DNA of 18,183 bases from Sediminibacterium sp. (GTDB taxonomy: Bacteria > Bacteroidota > Bacteroidia > Chitinophagales > Chitinophagaceae), in contig JALRFB010000002.1 in NCBI GenBank assembly GCA_023256555.1, positions 1-18,183 of the forward strand, read 5' to 3'. Every line of letters starts with the position of its first letter. Position 1 is the stretch's first letter. The position numbers were made by a program, and so were the translations under genes. The notes under the pieces were generated by a model, which was not told the DNA's origin, searched no databases, and saw only the letters and a program-made list of their open reading frames with translations. Positions 1 through 7,592 of this stretch are shown here, piece after piece.

Positions 1-1020
1 GGTATTGGTGTTTTTGCTTGGAAAGGTCAAAGCATCGAAGAGGCTGATTGGTGTATTGAGCAAACTTTATTCTTTGGTAGTGAAGACAGACCATTGAATA
101 TGATCTTAGATGATGGTGGTGATTTAACGAATATGGTATTCGATCAATACCCTCAATTTGTAGCTGGCATCAAAGGTTTATCAGAAGAAACTACAACAGG
201 TGTACACCGTTTATATGAGCGTATGGCTAAAGGTACTTTACCTATTCCTGCAATCAACGTAAACGATTCTGTAACTAAATCTAAATTCGATAACAAATAT
301 GGTTGTCAAGAATCATTAGTAGATGCGATCCGTCGTGCTACAGATGTAATGATGGCTGGTAAAGTAGCTGTAGTGGGTTCTTACGGTGACGTAGGTAAAG
401 GATCTGCAGGATCTTTACGTGGTGCTGGTTGCCGTGTAATTGTTACTGAGATAGATCCTATTTGTGCTTTACAAGCTGCAATGGACGGATTTGAAGTAAA
501 GAAAATGATTGACGCTGTTAAAGAAGCAGATATTATTGTAACTGCTTCTGGTTGTCGTGATTTGATTACTGAAAAACATTTCAGAGCAATGAAAGACAAA
601 GCGATTGTTTGTAATATTGGTCATTTTGATATTGAAATTGATATGGCTTGGTTAAATAAAAACTATGGTCATACAAAAGACACTATCAAACCTCAAGTAG
701 ATTTGTATAATGTTGATGGAAAAGATATCATTGTTTTAGCAGAAGGACGTTTAGTAAACTTAGGTTGTGCTACAGGACACCCAAGCTTTGTAATGAGTAA
801 CTCTTTCTCTAACCAAACATTAGCTCAAATTGAATTATGGACTAACCATAAAAATTATGAGAACAAAGTGTATGTATTACCAAAGCATTTAGATGAGAAG
901 GTAGCTAGATTACACCTTGCAAAAATTGGTGTTGAATTAGACGAATTAACTCCAGAACAAGCAGCTTATTTAGGCATTCCTCAAAAAGGACCTTTCAAGT
1001 CTGATATGTACAGATATTAA
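1..1020 (+). CDS. ahcY: Adenosylhomocysteinase (SAH hydrolase), 5'-truncated by window edge
   Basis: Hydrolyses S-adenosyl-L-homocysteine to adenosine and homocysteine in the cytosol, removing the product of SAM-dependent methylation; NAD is a tightly bound cofactor. The frame is open from base 1 ([10 protein letters not shown]..., matching the family's V(Y/F)AWKG), so the apparent ATG at 94 is internal; 339 residues are visible and roughly 100 N-terminal residues are missing. Family hallmarks are [30 protein letters not shown] (with the substrate-site Lys/Asp), the NAD-binding loop [11 protein letters not shown] (bases 376-408), [32 protein letters not shown], and a C-terminus ending YRY. 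One oddity is that the loop reads G-S-Y-G-D-V-G where most homologues have x-G-Y-G-D-V-G. A strong terminator follows directly. Identification is firm; the 5' end and its control region are outside the window. Confidence 0.97.
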   Translation, partial: GIGVFAWKGQSIEEADWCIEQTLFFGSEDRPLNMILDDGGDLTNMVFDQYPQFVAGIKGLSEETTTGVHRLYERMAKGTLPIPAINVNDSVTKSKFDNKYGCQESLVDAIRRATDVMMAGKVAVVGSYGDVGKGSAGSLRGAGCRVIVTEIDPICALQAAMDGFEVKKMIDAVKEADIIVTASGCRDLITEKHFRAMKDKAIVCNIGHFDIEIDMAWLNKNYGHTKDTIKPQVDLYNVDGKDIIVLAEGRLVNLGCATGHPSFVMSNSFSNQTLAQIELWTNHKNYENKVYVLPKHLDEKVARLHLAKIGVELDELTPEQAAYLGIPQKGPFKSDMYRY

Positions 1021-1058
1021 TAGAATAAATCGTCTTTAATTAGACAGTTTATGTGGAA

Positions 1059-1095
1059 AAGCCCGACCCGAGAAATCGAGGTTGGGCTTTTATTT
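1059..1095 (+). terminator. Rho-independent terminator after ahcY
   Basis: The left arm AAGCCCGACC plus CGA (1059-1071), a GAAA loop (1072-1075) and the right arm TCG plus GGTTGGGCTT (1076-1089, with one bulged A at 1079 and one G-T pair) form a stem of about 13 bp. It is followed by the T-rich stretch TTATTTT. It lies 39 bases after the ahcY stop. It also falls inside the extended frame that could be read upstream of the next gene (from 1053), which argues that this gene starts after the hairpin. An A-run before the left arm might give weak activity on the other strand. Confidence 0.9.
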
Positions 1096-1099
1096 TCAG

Positions 1100-1118
1100 T
1101 ATCTTTAAGATGCTTAAA
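1100..1118 (+). promoter_or_regulatory. Possible promoter -7 element and small inverted repeat before GH20 gene
   Basis: TATCTTTA at 1100-1107 matches the Bacteroidota -7 consensus TAnnTTTG at all but the last fixed base. It sits just after the ahcY terminator and about 40 bases before the GH20 start. It overlaps a perfect 6-bp inverted repeat, TTTAAG-ATG-CTTAAA (1104-1118), near where transcription would start. There is no well-placed -33 TTG (the nearest, at 1082-1084, leaves a 15-base spacer). This is weak evidence: a promoter is needed here because of the terminator, but its exact place is a guess. Confidence 0.3.
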
Positions 1119-1145
1119 AATCATTTAATAAAAAATCGATTGCAT

Positions 1146-3038
1146 ATGAAATGGACTAAATTTTTGTTGACCACTTTAAGTATCTGTTGCATTAATGTAC
1201 TTATAGCCCAAGGCCTTGGAATTATTCCAGAACCTTACTTATCCACGAAAGGAAATGGTGTGTATACTTTGCCAAAAACAATCAGTATCAGTGCTCCAAC
1301 TAGTGCAAATGCAATTGCAGAAACAATCTCGAATCAACTAAAACTTACAACAGGCAAAACTGTTAATTTTAGTAAGACCGAACCAACCATTGAATTAAGT
1401 ATCATCAAAGATGATGTAATTGGTGATGAAGGTTATTTATTAAACGTAAATGATAAAGGCATTCAAGTAAAAGCCAATACCAATGCTGGATTATTTTATG
1501 GATGGCAAACTGTTCAACAATTATTGCCAGCAGCGATTTATAGCAAAACAGTTTCAAAAAATACCAACTGGCAATTATCACATTGCTCCATTATTGACAA
1601 ACCAAGATTTGGTTGGAGAGGAATGATGTTGGATGTGAGTAGACATTTCTTTAGTAAGGCAGATGTAAAAGTATTTATTGACGATATGGTGCGTTACAAA
1701 TACAATCGTTTTCATTGGCATTTAACAGATGACCAAGGATGGAGAATTGAAATAAAATCTTTACCAAGATTGACAAGTGTAGGTGCATGGAGAGCAGAAA
1801 GAAAAGGAAAATGGATGAATATCACTACACCTGCATTGGACGAACCAAAAACTTATGGTGGATTTTACACTCAAGAAGATATTAAAGAAGTTGTAGCATA
1901 CGCAAAAGCTAGATTTGTTGAAGTCATACCAGAAATTGATGTACCCGGTCATAGTATGGCTATGCTTGCTGCATATCCCAATTTAAGCACTACCCCTAAT
2001 TATCCTTATCAAGTAAATGCAGGTGATGAATTTATGGACTGGGAAGGTTTAAATGGTCATGCTACTGCTAGAATTGATAATTCACTAGACCCATCTAATG
2101 AAGAAGTGTATACCGTATTAGATAAAGTTATGGCAGAAGTAGCTCCTCTATTTCCATTTGAATACATTCATATGGGCGGAGATGAAAATGCTAAAAACAA
2201 TTGGGAGAAATCTTCCAATGTTCAAGCATTGATGAAGCGTGAAGGATTGAAAGACCAAATGGAAGTACAAAGTTATTTTGTGAGAAGAATGCAAAAAATC
2301 ATCAATTCAAAAGGAAAGAAAATGATGGGCTGGAATGAAATCTTACAAGGTGGTTTAAGCGGTGATGCTGCAGTAATGAGTTGGCAAGGCATTAAGGGAG
2401 GTATTGAAGCAGCAAAACAAGGCCACAAAGTAGTCATGTCTCCAAATGATTATAACTATATTGATTATTACCAAGGTGAAATAACCGCTGAAGGAAAAGT
2501 GTATAGAGGATTAAGAATGAAAACCACCTACGGATTTGATCCTGTTCCTTCAGGAATTGATGCTACATTGATATTAGGCAATCAAGCAAACCAATGGACA
2601 GAACAATTACAAACAATACGCAATGTTCAATATATGAATTGGCCTAGAGGATTGGCAGTGGCAGAAACAAGCTGGTCACCAAATGAAAAGAAAGACTGGA
2701 ATAATTTTACAAAAAAAGTTGAAAAACATTTTGATTATTTTGATGCAGCCAATGTAAAATATGCTAAAAGCATCTATGATGCTATTGTAACAACAGAATT
2801 GAATACAAAGGGAGAGTTGATTTTAAAAATGGAAGGAGAAGTTGACAACCTTCGTTTTTATTACACCATCGATGATCAAATGCCAGACAATTTTAGTGAC
2901 GAATATACTAAACCATTCGTCTTACCTTCTGATGTAACATTGGTTAGAATTCAAAGCTATAGAGATGGGAAACCAATTGGCAAATTATTAAATATCCCTA
3001 TTGAATCTTTAAGAAACAGAGCAAAAAAGGTTTTATAA
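1146..3038 (+). CDS. Secreted beta-N-acetylhexosaminidase, GH20 family
   Basis: Predicted to cleave terminal beta-linked GlcNAc/GalNAc from glycoconjugates or chitooligosaccharides outside the cytoplasm. With the ATG at 1146 it is 630 residues and begins with a typical signal peptide (MKWTKFLL..., hydrophobic core, ending LIAQ). The frame is open from 1053, but that extension runs through the ahcY terminator and would bury the signal peptide, so 1146 is preferred. Domains: GH20b-like N-domain (about 25-150); GH20 catalytic barrel from about 155 with RGMMLDVSRHF, HWHLTDDQGWRIEI and the catalytic pair in HMGGDE (D346 stabilises the substrate acetamido group, E347 is the acid/base); Trp-rich EMNW/ETSWSP-type segments; and a C-terminal chitobiase/hexosaminidase beta domain (about 565-625, with FYYTIDDQMP). 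The next gene starts 6 bases downstream, so the two are probably cotranscribed. The family is certain; the exact substrate is not visible. Confidence 0.95.
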   Translation: MKWTKFLLTTLSICCINVLIAQGLGIIPEPYLSTKGNGVYTLPKTISISAPTSANAIAETISNQLKLTTGKTVNFSKTEPTIELSIIKDDVIGDEGYLLNVNDKGIQVKANTNAGLFYGWQTVQQLLPAAIYSKTVSKNTNWQLSHCSIIDKPRFGWRGMMLDVSRHFFSKADVKVFIDDMVRYKYNRFHWHLTDDQGWRIEIKSLPRLTSVGAWRAERKGKWMNITTPALDEPKTYGGFYTQEDIKEVVAYAKARFVEVIPEIDVPGHSMAMLAAYPNLSTTPNYPYQVNAGDEFMDWEGLNGHATARIDNSLDPSNEEVYTVLDKVMAEVAPLFPFEYIHMGGDENAKNNWEKSSNVQALMKREGLKDQMEVQSYFVRRMQKIINSKGKKMMGWNEILQGGLSGDAAVMSWQGIKGGIEAAKQGHKVVMSPNDYNYIDYYQGEITAEGKVYRGLRMKTTYGFDPVPSGIDATLILGNQANQWTEQLQTIRNVQYMNWPRGLAVAETSWSPNEKKDWNNFTKKVEKHFDYFDAANVKYAKSIYDAIVTTELNTKGELILKMEGEVDNLRFYYTIDDQMPDNFSDEYTKPFVLPSDVTLVRIQSYRDGKPIGKLLNIPIESLRNRAKKVL

Positions 3039-3044
3039 TTTATA

Positions 3045-4874
3045 ATGAAGCATTCGGTACTATTCATATTGCTATTGTGTACTTTGATAGTATCGAATGC
3101 TCAAAATAATGGTTATAAAAAAGATATTACCGATTTAGGAGATAGCACTAGAATTCAAAAAATTATTGGTTTATTAAAAGGGACTCCCAATCCTTTAATA
3201 GACTCAGCCAATTTAGTAATCAATAGATATATCCAATCTATTGGTAGCTTGGAAGGGAAATTGATACACTCAATTAATATTGAGCAAAGGCATTTTGGAA
3301 CTGATATAGATAAACCTACTGTTTTAAGAAAAAATCAATTCACTGAATTTGCCAACAAGCTACACGATAAAACCAACAATAAAACCATTGCCAAAAATTT
3401 ATTTATTAAAGTTGGTGATACATTAAACCCTTTAATTGTAGCTTATAATGAAAAGTGGCTTAGAGATTTAGGTTTTATACAAGATGCTAGAATTCTCGCC
3501 TATCCCAATAAAGAAGATAGCAATAAAGTAGATCTATTTATTGTAACTAAAGATGTTTTTCCAATAGGCGGGTATTTTAATCTGCAAGAGACTAATAAAT
3601 ATGCAGTTAGTTTAAATATTGAAAATATCAATGACGTTGGTAATGAATTTAGCATTTATCAAAATTATGACCAAAAAAGAAAAACCAATACTGGCTGGGG
3701 TTTTGATTACACAACAAGAAATATTGTAGGAAGTTTTTTAGATATTAAAACAGGAGCTCAATCATATGCTCCAAATTATGCTAATAAAATGGCATCTGCT
3801 AGCAATGTATTTATAATAGGGAATAAACCATTATTACACCCTTTAGATAGATGGACATTTGGATTTGATATTCACCAAGAGAAAAACAGAAATGCATACA
3901 ATACATGGACAGACTCTTTATACACAAATACTTTACAATACCAATTAAAACATTTTGACGCCAATATAGGTTACCAACTTTTTATAAAAAACAAACAATA
4001 CCATATTGACAACCTCAGGTATTTTGTTCAATTAAGATATTTAGAAAATGACTTTACATTAAGACCTATACAATACCAAAGTCAAATAGATAGAAATTAT
4101 CAGAGTATTCAAGCCTATTTTGGATCATTGACTTTATTTAAACAAAAAATTATAAGAACACAATACCTATATGGATTTGGAAGAAACGAAGACTTGCCAA
4201 CAGGTAAATCATTAATGCTTACTACTGGTCATTACAATAGAGAAGGGCGGTCACTCCCCTACTTAGGACTTCAGTTAGAATCTTATAAAATGATGAAAAA
4301 TGAAAGTTTTAGACATGGGAAATTAAATGTGGGATCTAGCTATTTTGAAAAGCAACTTCAAGATTTCAGATTTTTAGCTAGTATAGAAAGTATTAGTAAG
4401 ATTCATTATTTAGAATCCGGTTATAGGTATAGACAAGTGATTAACTTAAGCTTTGCACAAACTTTAAAAAATAAATTCAATGAGGCCTTATTGATTAACA
4501 GTATTTATGGAATTCCTCAATTAAATAAAGAGCGAATCAAAGGAGGCACAAGGATTACTGCTAACTGGGAATCTATTTGGTATAATTCTAGAACATTTTA
4601 TGGATTCAAAAAAGCACCTTTTGTGTTTGCAAACCTTACTTATATCAGAACCGTGAGCGAACCCATCAAAAATGGTGATATCTATAGTGCACTAGGAGCC
4701 GGTATCAGAGTCAGAAATGAAAACTTGATTTTAGGCACTATTGAATTAAAAGGTTTCTATTTCCCGAGAACCAACCTTCAGTTAAGCCCATTCAATTTAA
4801 GTCTTACAGCCAATATCAGATTCAAGTATAATTCAAGCTTGATTGAAAAGCCTGATTTTGTTGCAATTAATTAA
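3045..4874 (+). CDS. Outer-membrane beta-barrel protein with one POTRA-like domain (BamA/TamA/ShlB-like)
   Basis: This 609-residue protein has a signal peptide (MKHSVLFILLLCTLIVSNAQ). Residues about 72-170 look like a single POTRA domain: an initial strand GKLIHSINIEQ, then a segment of the type LFIKVGDTLNPLIVAYNEKWLRDLGFIQDARI (119-150) and a closing strand VDLFIVTKD. This fits the Omp85/TpsB superfamily pattern of 'large residue-xx-G-D, start next strand, LR.L.F.QDARI'. From about 175 to the end, alternating polar/aromatic strands with many Tyr/Phe/Asn residues and turns suggest a barrel of up to 16 strands, ending in NIRFKYN plus a short tail. It is shorter than BamA (about 800 residues) and has too few POTRAs. 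It probably inserts in the outer membrane, but cargo is unknown. It is likely cotranscribed with the GH20 gene 6 bases upstream, hinting at a link to export or uptake; that link is inference. Confidence 0.72.
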   Translation: MKHSVLFILLLCTLIVSNAQNNGYKKDITDLGDSTRIQKIIGLLKGTPNPLIDSANLVINRYIQSIGSLEGKLIHSINIEQRHFGTDIDKPTVLRKNQFTEFANKLHDKTNNKTIAKNLFIKVGDTLNPLIVAYNEKWLRDLGFIQDARILAYPNKEDSNKVDLFIVTKDVFPIGGYFNLQETNKYAVSLNIENINDVGNEFSIYQNYDQKRKTNTGWGFDYTTRNIVGSFLDIKTGAQSYAPNYANKMASASNVFIIGNKPLLHPLDRWTFGFDIHQEKNRNAYNTWTDSLYTNTLQYQLKHFDANIGYQLFIKNKQYHIDNLRYFVQLRYLENDFTLRPIQYQSQIDRNYQSIQAYFGSLTLFKQKIIRTQYLYGFGRNEDLPTGKSLMLTTGHYNREGRSLPYLGLQLESYKMMKNESFRHGKLNVGSSYFEKQLQDFRFLASIESISKIHYLESGYRYRQVINLSFAQTLKNKFNEALLINSIYGIPQLNKERIKGGTRITANWESIWYNSRTFYGFKKAPFVFANLTYIRTVSEPIKNGDIYSALGAGIRVRNENLILGTIELKGFYFPRTNLQLSPFNLSLTANIRFKYNSSLIEKPDFVAIN

Positions 4875-4892
4875 TAAAAAGGACTTTTTATT
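4873..4892. repeat. Perfect 9-bp AT-rich inverted repeat between barrel gene and DUF2452 gene
   Basis: AATAAAAAG (4873-4881) and CTTTTTATT (4884-4892) are exact reverse complements with a 2-base spacer. As RNA this gives about a 7-bp A-U stem with a 6-base loop, whose 3' arm doubles as a U-run. It begins at the stop codon of the barrel gene and covers the place where the -33 element of the next promoter would be. It could be a weak terminator or a protein-binding site; neither is shown. Confidence 0.45.
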
Positions 4893-4906
4893 CAACCATT
4901 CCTATG

Positions 4907-4914
4907 TAGTTTTG
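4907..4914 (+). promoter_or_regulatory. Putative Bacteroidota -7 promoter element for the DUF2452 gene
   Basis: TAGTTTTG matches TAnnTTTG exactly and ends 10 bases before the ATG at 4925, implying a very short 5' leader. No TTG lies at the expected -33 distance; that position is occupied by the T-run of the inverted repeat at 4873-4892. Confidence is limited because single 8-mers of this kind are common in AT-rich DNA. Confidence 0.45.
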
Positions 4915-4924
4915 TTATCTTATT

Positions 4925-5728
4925 ATGGTTCAAGCGTATAATTTTTTAGCCAGCTGGCAATTATTTCCTGAGAAATGTAATTTCGAATACCAAATAGTAC
5001 CTAAGTCTGGAAACTACAAAATTGATAGTATTCAAAATGGCCACGCATTGGACTTCAGTCACAATTGGGTGAATATAGAAAATGAAGCTTTCTATGCACA
5101 ATTTTCTGTCAACCCTAATGGCGAACTGCACCCATTTAATTCAGGAAATAGTGCAGAAAGTTTTGCCACACATATAGCTGCCGAAATCAATAATGCCTCT
5201 TGTTTAACAGTGAGCTTTTTTAAAGAAAATCAAGAACAACTAAAAGTGGTGCATGAAATTTTAGCGAATGGTTTTTTAAAAGTGACCCATTATGGTAAAA
5301 AAGAAGACGGCACCAGTTTCATTAATACAGAAGTATATCATAAACAATTAAGTGTGCTACCCTATGCTTCTTCAGCAGGAAGTGTTGCTATAAGACCTAC
5401 CAAAGAAGGCGTTATCAAGCACAAAGCTCTATCTGCAATGGAAGACCAAACCAATATGCAGTTAAATCAAATTAAAGAGCAAATTGAATTATTGGCAAGA
5501 CAGGCTCAAGAGATTAATAAAAGAAAGGAATTGAGCATGATGATCTATGAGGCTAAAATAACTTTCAAGCCTCAAATTGGTCAGGTGTATCATGTATATG
5601 AAAAAACAGATGGAACACATGTATTGTCTCTAGTAGCCCCTAGTGAATGGGGAGGCGGATCAGGACCTTTCGCACAATTTATTGCAACAGTAAAACTTTT
5701 AGCAGATCACACATGGGTTGAATGTTAA
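4925..5728 (+). CDS. Two-part protein: beta-rich N-terminal region plus C-terminal DUF2452
   Basis: A 267-residue cytosolic protein (no signal peptide, no membrane segment) of unknown function. Residues about 148-267 fit DUF2452: SAGSVAIRP, KALSAMEDQTNMQ, a helix QIKEQIELLARQAQEINKR (182-200), IYEAKITFKPQIGQVYHVYE, SLVAPSEWG, and the end KLLADHTW. Residues 1-140 look like a separate antiparallel beta unit: FLASWQLFPEKCNFEY, SGNYKI, LDFSHNWVN, a dG-turn strand series and GTSFINTEVYHKQ. This recalls small lipocalin-like barrels that bind hydrophobic ligands; that is a pattern impression only. I know DUF2452 mainly as a stand-alone domain, but cannot confirm whether this fusion is common. It has its own -7 element and converges on the UbiD gene with a 12-base gap. 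Confidence 0.7.
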   Translation: MVQAYNFLASWQLFPEKCNFEYQIVPKSGNYKIDSIQNGHALDFSHNWVNIENEAFYAQFSVNPNGELHPFNSGNSAESFATHIAAEINNASCLTVSFFKENQEQLKVVHEILANGFLKVTHYGKKEDGTSFINTEVYHKQLSVLPYASSAGSVAIRPTKEGVIKHKALSAMEDQTNMQLNQIKEQIELLARQAQEINKRKELSMMIYEAKITFKPQIGQVYHVYEKTDGTHVLSLVAPSEWGGGSGPFAQFIATVKLLADHTWVEC

Positions 5729-5740
5729 TGCAATCTTTTA

Positions 5741-7552
5741 CTAATAGCCATATTTAGCTAATATTGCATCAACCCTTTTTTCAACAATAGCGTCTTTTAA
5801 TACAGGTGGAGCATGATGTTTTTTAATTGTAGCATCAAATACTAATGGACCCTTGCAACCCCAATGTTTATTTTCGACGAATGCATCTACCCCATCTATA
5901 TCATGTGAAGGATTCACTCTTGTAAATCCTGCCCATAAAAAATTCTGAATATCTGCAGCCATCCAATTAGCATCTTCAGTAATCACAATCATAAATACTC
6001 CTGCTTGATCTAATAATGCTGCACCTTTATTTTGCAATGTTTCTTTTACCAATTCTTTAGAAGCGCTCTCTGCATTGATGGAGATTACTCCAGGCATTAC
6101 ACAAGTAGCATGAGTAAAGTTTTGTACAATAATGTCAGGCACCGAAGTACAAAGACTTCTTTTTTTATCACCATAAGCTGCCATCACAACTTTCGATCCT
6201 TCATTCAATCCTTCACCTGAATAATCCAAAGTATCCATAGTAGTTTTGGTATAAAAATGTACATCTCTTTTTAAATCCATTCTTTCCATCATGTATTGAA
6301 AGAAAGCTGGAACATCATGTGTGCTTATGGATGATTTGTTTTTTGCATCTGGTGCTGTGATCCAAACAAATTTGGCTAAGCTCAACTGTCCTGTGCCTAA
6401 AATATGATTGGCGATAGTTAATAATTCAGCGGGTGCTTTATTGTCTAAATAAGGAGTATATCTTTCACTTCCTATAGCTAATAATAAAGGATGTACTCCA
6501 GCAGCATCCACTGCATGTACTTCTTTTAATCCTGGAATTTCATTAGAAACCGCATCTCCAGTAATTGCATGTATTAACTGTCCGAAACTAGTATCTTCTT
6601 GTGGAGGTCTGCCCACTACTGTAAAAGCCCAGATAGCCTCTTTCTTGGCATACACTTTATGTACTTTCATTAATGGAAAAGGATGTTGCAAACTATAATA
6701 CCCTAAATGATCACCAAATGGGCCTTCTGGTTTATTCTCCCCAGGAAACACTTCTCCAGTAATTACAAAATCAGCGTCAGTACTAATACAAAAACCGTCT
6801 TGATAAGTATAGCCAAATCTTTTACCTGCTAATACACCCGCAAAATTCATTTCACTCATTCCTTCTGGAAGGGGCATCACTGCAGCAACGCTATGTGCTG
6901 GTGGGCCACCCACAAAACAACTTACTTTTAAAGGCATTCCTTTTTGATTGGCCTTGGTTTGATGTACCCCAATACCTCTATGTAATTGATAGTGTAAACC
7001 GATTTCTTTATTTAAGATATAGTCATTCCCATTTAGCTGAATTCTATACATGCCTAAATTAGCATTGCCAATACCTGGTTTGTCTGCATCTTCAGTATAT
7101 ACCTGAGGCAAGGTCACAAAAGCACCTCCATCCATTGGCCAATGTTGAATCAATGGTAAATCGGAAATTTGTATTTCTTCATACACCACTGGTTGTTTAA
7201 ATGGATTCTTTTTCGGTAAGGCATTAATAGCAGCAGGTAAAGCAGCTAATGATTTTAATGGATTTTTTATAGCTGCTAAGGGATCGATTTTCATTGCAAT
7301 TAATTGCTTCACTTGTGGGAGTGTTTTTCTGAAAATAAATTCGCTTCTTTCTAGTGTTCCAAAAATATTGGAAGCAGCTCTGAATTTTGAACCCTTTACT
7401 TTTTCAAATAAAATTGCTGGACCTTTTTGTTCATGAATACGAAGATGAATCGCTGCCATTTCCAAATAAGGATCTACTTCTTCTTTTATGCGAATTAGCT
7501 GTCCATTATTCTCCAAATCCAATAAACAAGCTTCTAAACTAGAATAGGCCAT
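5741..7552 (-). CDS. UbiD-family prenylated-FMN-dependent decarboxylase
   Basis: A 603-residue, complete UbiD-fold enzyme that should reversibly decarboxylate an aromatic or alpha,beta-unsaturated acid using prenylated FMN made by a UbiX flavin prenyltransferase (not in the window). Key residues can be placed: NLGMYRIQ with R170, PEGPFGDHLGYY with E276 and D281 (the family's E-R-E/D catalytic triad), and likely cofactor/metal ligands H191 (HRGIG) and E234 (EGMSEMNF). Bacteroidota use menaquinone, so a role in menaquinone (including futalosine-pathway) decarboxylation is the first guess, but UbiD substrates are poorly predicted from sequence, so no symbol is given. The ATG at 7552 is supported by the opening MAYSSLEACLLDLENNGQL. 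It ends TAG followed directly by TAA. It diverges from pdxJ and converges with the DUF2452 gene. Confidence 0.92.
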   Translation of the reverse strand: MAYSSLEACLLDLENNGQLIRIKEEVDPYLEMAAIHLRIHEQKGPAILFEKVKGSKFRAASNIFGTLERSEFIFRKTLPQVKQLIAMKIDPLAAIKNPLKSLAALPAAINALPKKNPFKQPVVYEEIQISDLPLIQHWPMDGGAFVTLPQVYTEDADKPGIGNANLGMYRIQLNGNDYILNKEIGLHYQLHRGIGVHQTKANQKGMPLKVSCFVGGPPAHSVAAVMPLPEGMSEMNFAGVLAGKRFGYTYQDGFCISTDADFVITGEVFPGENKPEGPFGDHLGYYSLQHPFPLMKVHKVYAKKEAIWAFTVVGRPPQEDTSFGQLIHAITGDAVSNEIPGLKEVHAVDAAGVHPLLLAIGSERYTPYLDNKAPAELLTIANHILGTGQLSLAKFVWITAPDAKNKSSISTHDVPAFFQYMMERMDLKRDVHFYTKTTMDTLDYSGEGLNEGSKVVMAAYGDKKRSLCTSVPDIIVQNFTHATCVMPGVISINAESASKELVKETLQNKGAALLDQAGVFMIVITEDANWMAADIQNFLWAGFTRVNPSHDIDGVDAFVENKHWGCKGPLVFDATIKKHHAPPVLKDAIVEKRVDAILAKYGY

Positions 7553-7570
7553 TCTTTCTTAATTGAGTTG

Positions 7571-7578
7571 CAAAAATA
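7571..7578 (-). promoter_or_regulatory. Putative -7 promoter element for the UbiD-family gene
   Basis: On the minus strand TATTTTTG matches TAnnTTTG exactly and ends 18 bases before the UbiD start codon, which would give a leader of around 12 bases. No TTG is found at the expected -33 distance. It lies only 3 bases from the pdxJ -7 candidate on the opposite strand, so the two promoters would compete if both are real. Confidence 0.4.
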
Positions 7579-7581
7579 ACT

Positions 7582-7589
7582 TAAATTTG
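7582..7589 (+). promoter_or_regulatory. Putative -7 promoter element for pdxJ
   Basis: TAAATTTG matches TAnnTTTG exactly, and TTG at 7563-7565 lies 16 bases upstream (about 19-20 is usual). Its last base is only 3 bases before the chosen pdxJ ATG at 7593. If functional, the transcript would start at or inside the start codon and be leaderless, or the promoter is coincidental and the real one lies further upstream within the UbiD gene. Confidence 0.35.
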
Positions 7590-7592
7590 ACT

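Noticed and set aside
381..599. Minus-strand open frame of 72 codons inside ahcY
   Set aside because: It is a shadow of a strongly conserved gene, with no recognisable protein motif.
1053..1145. N-terminal extension of the GH20 gene from the ATG at 1053
   Set aside because: It runs through the ahcY terminator hairpin and would place about 31 residues before a clear signal peptide; the ATG at 1146 is the better start.
3045..3104. Lipoprotein signal in the barrel protein (LLLC near residue 12)
   Set aside because: No proper lipobox (L-[AS]-[GA]-C) and the Cys lies inside the hydrophobic core; an ordinary signal peptide ending SNAQ fits better.
7563..7592. TTG start giving a longer PdxJ
   Set aside because: The ten extra residues do not resemble PdxJ, whose conserved start fits the ATG at 7593.
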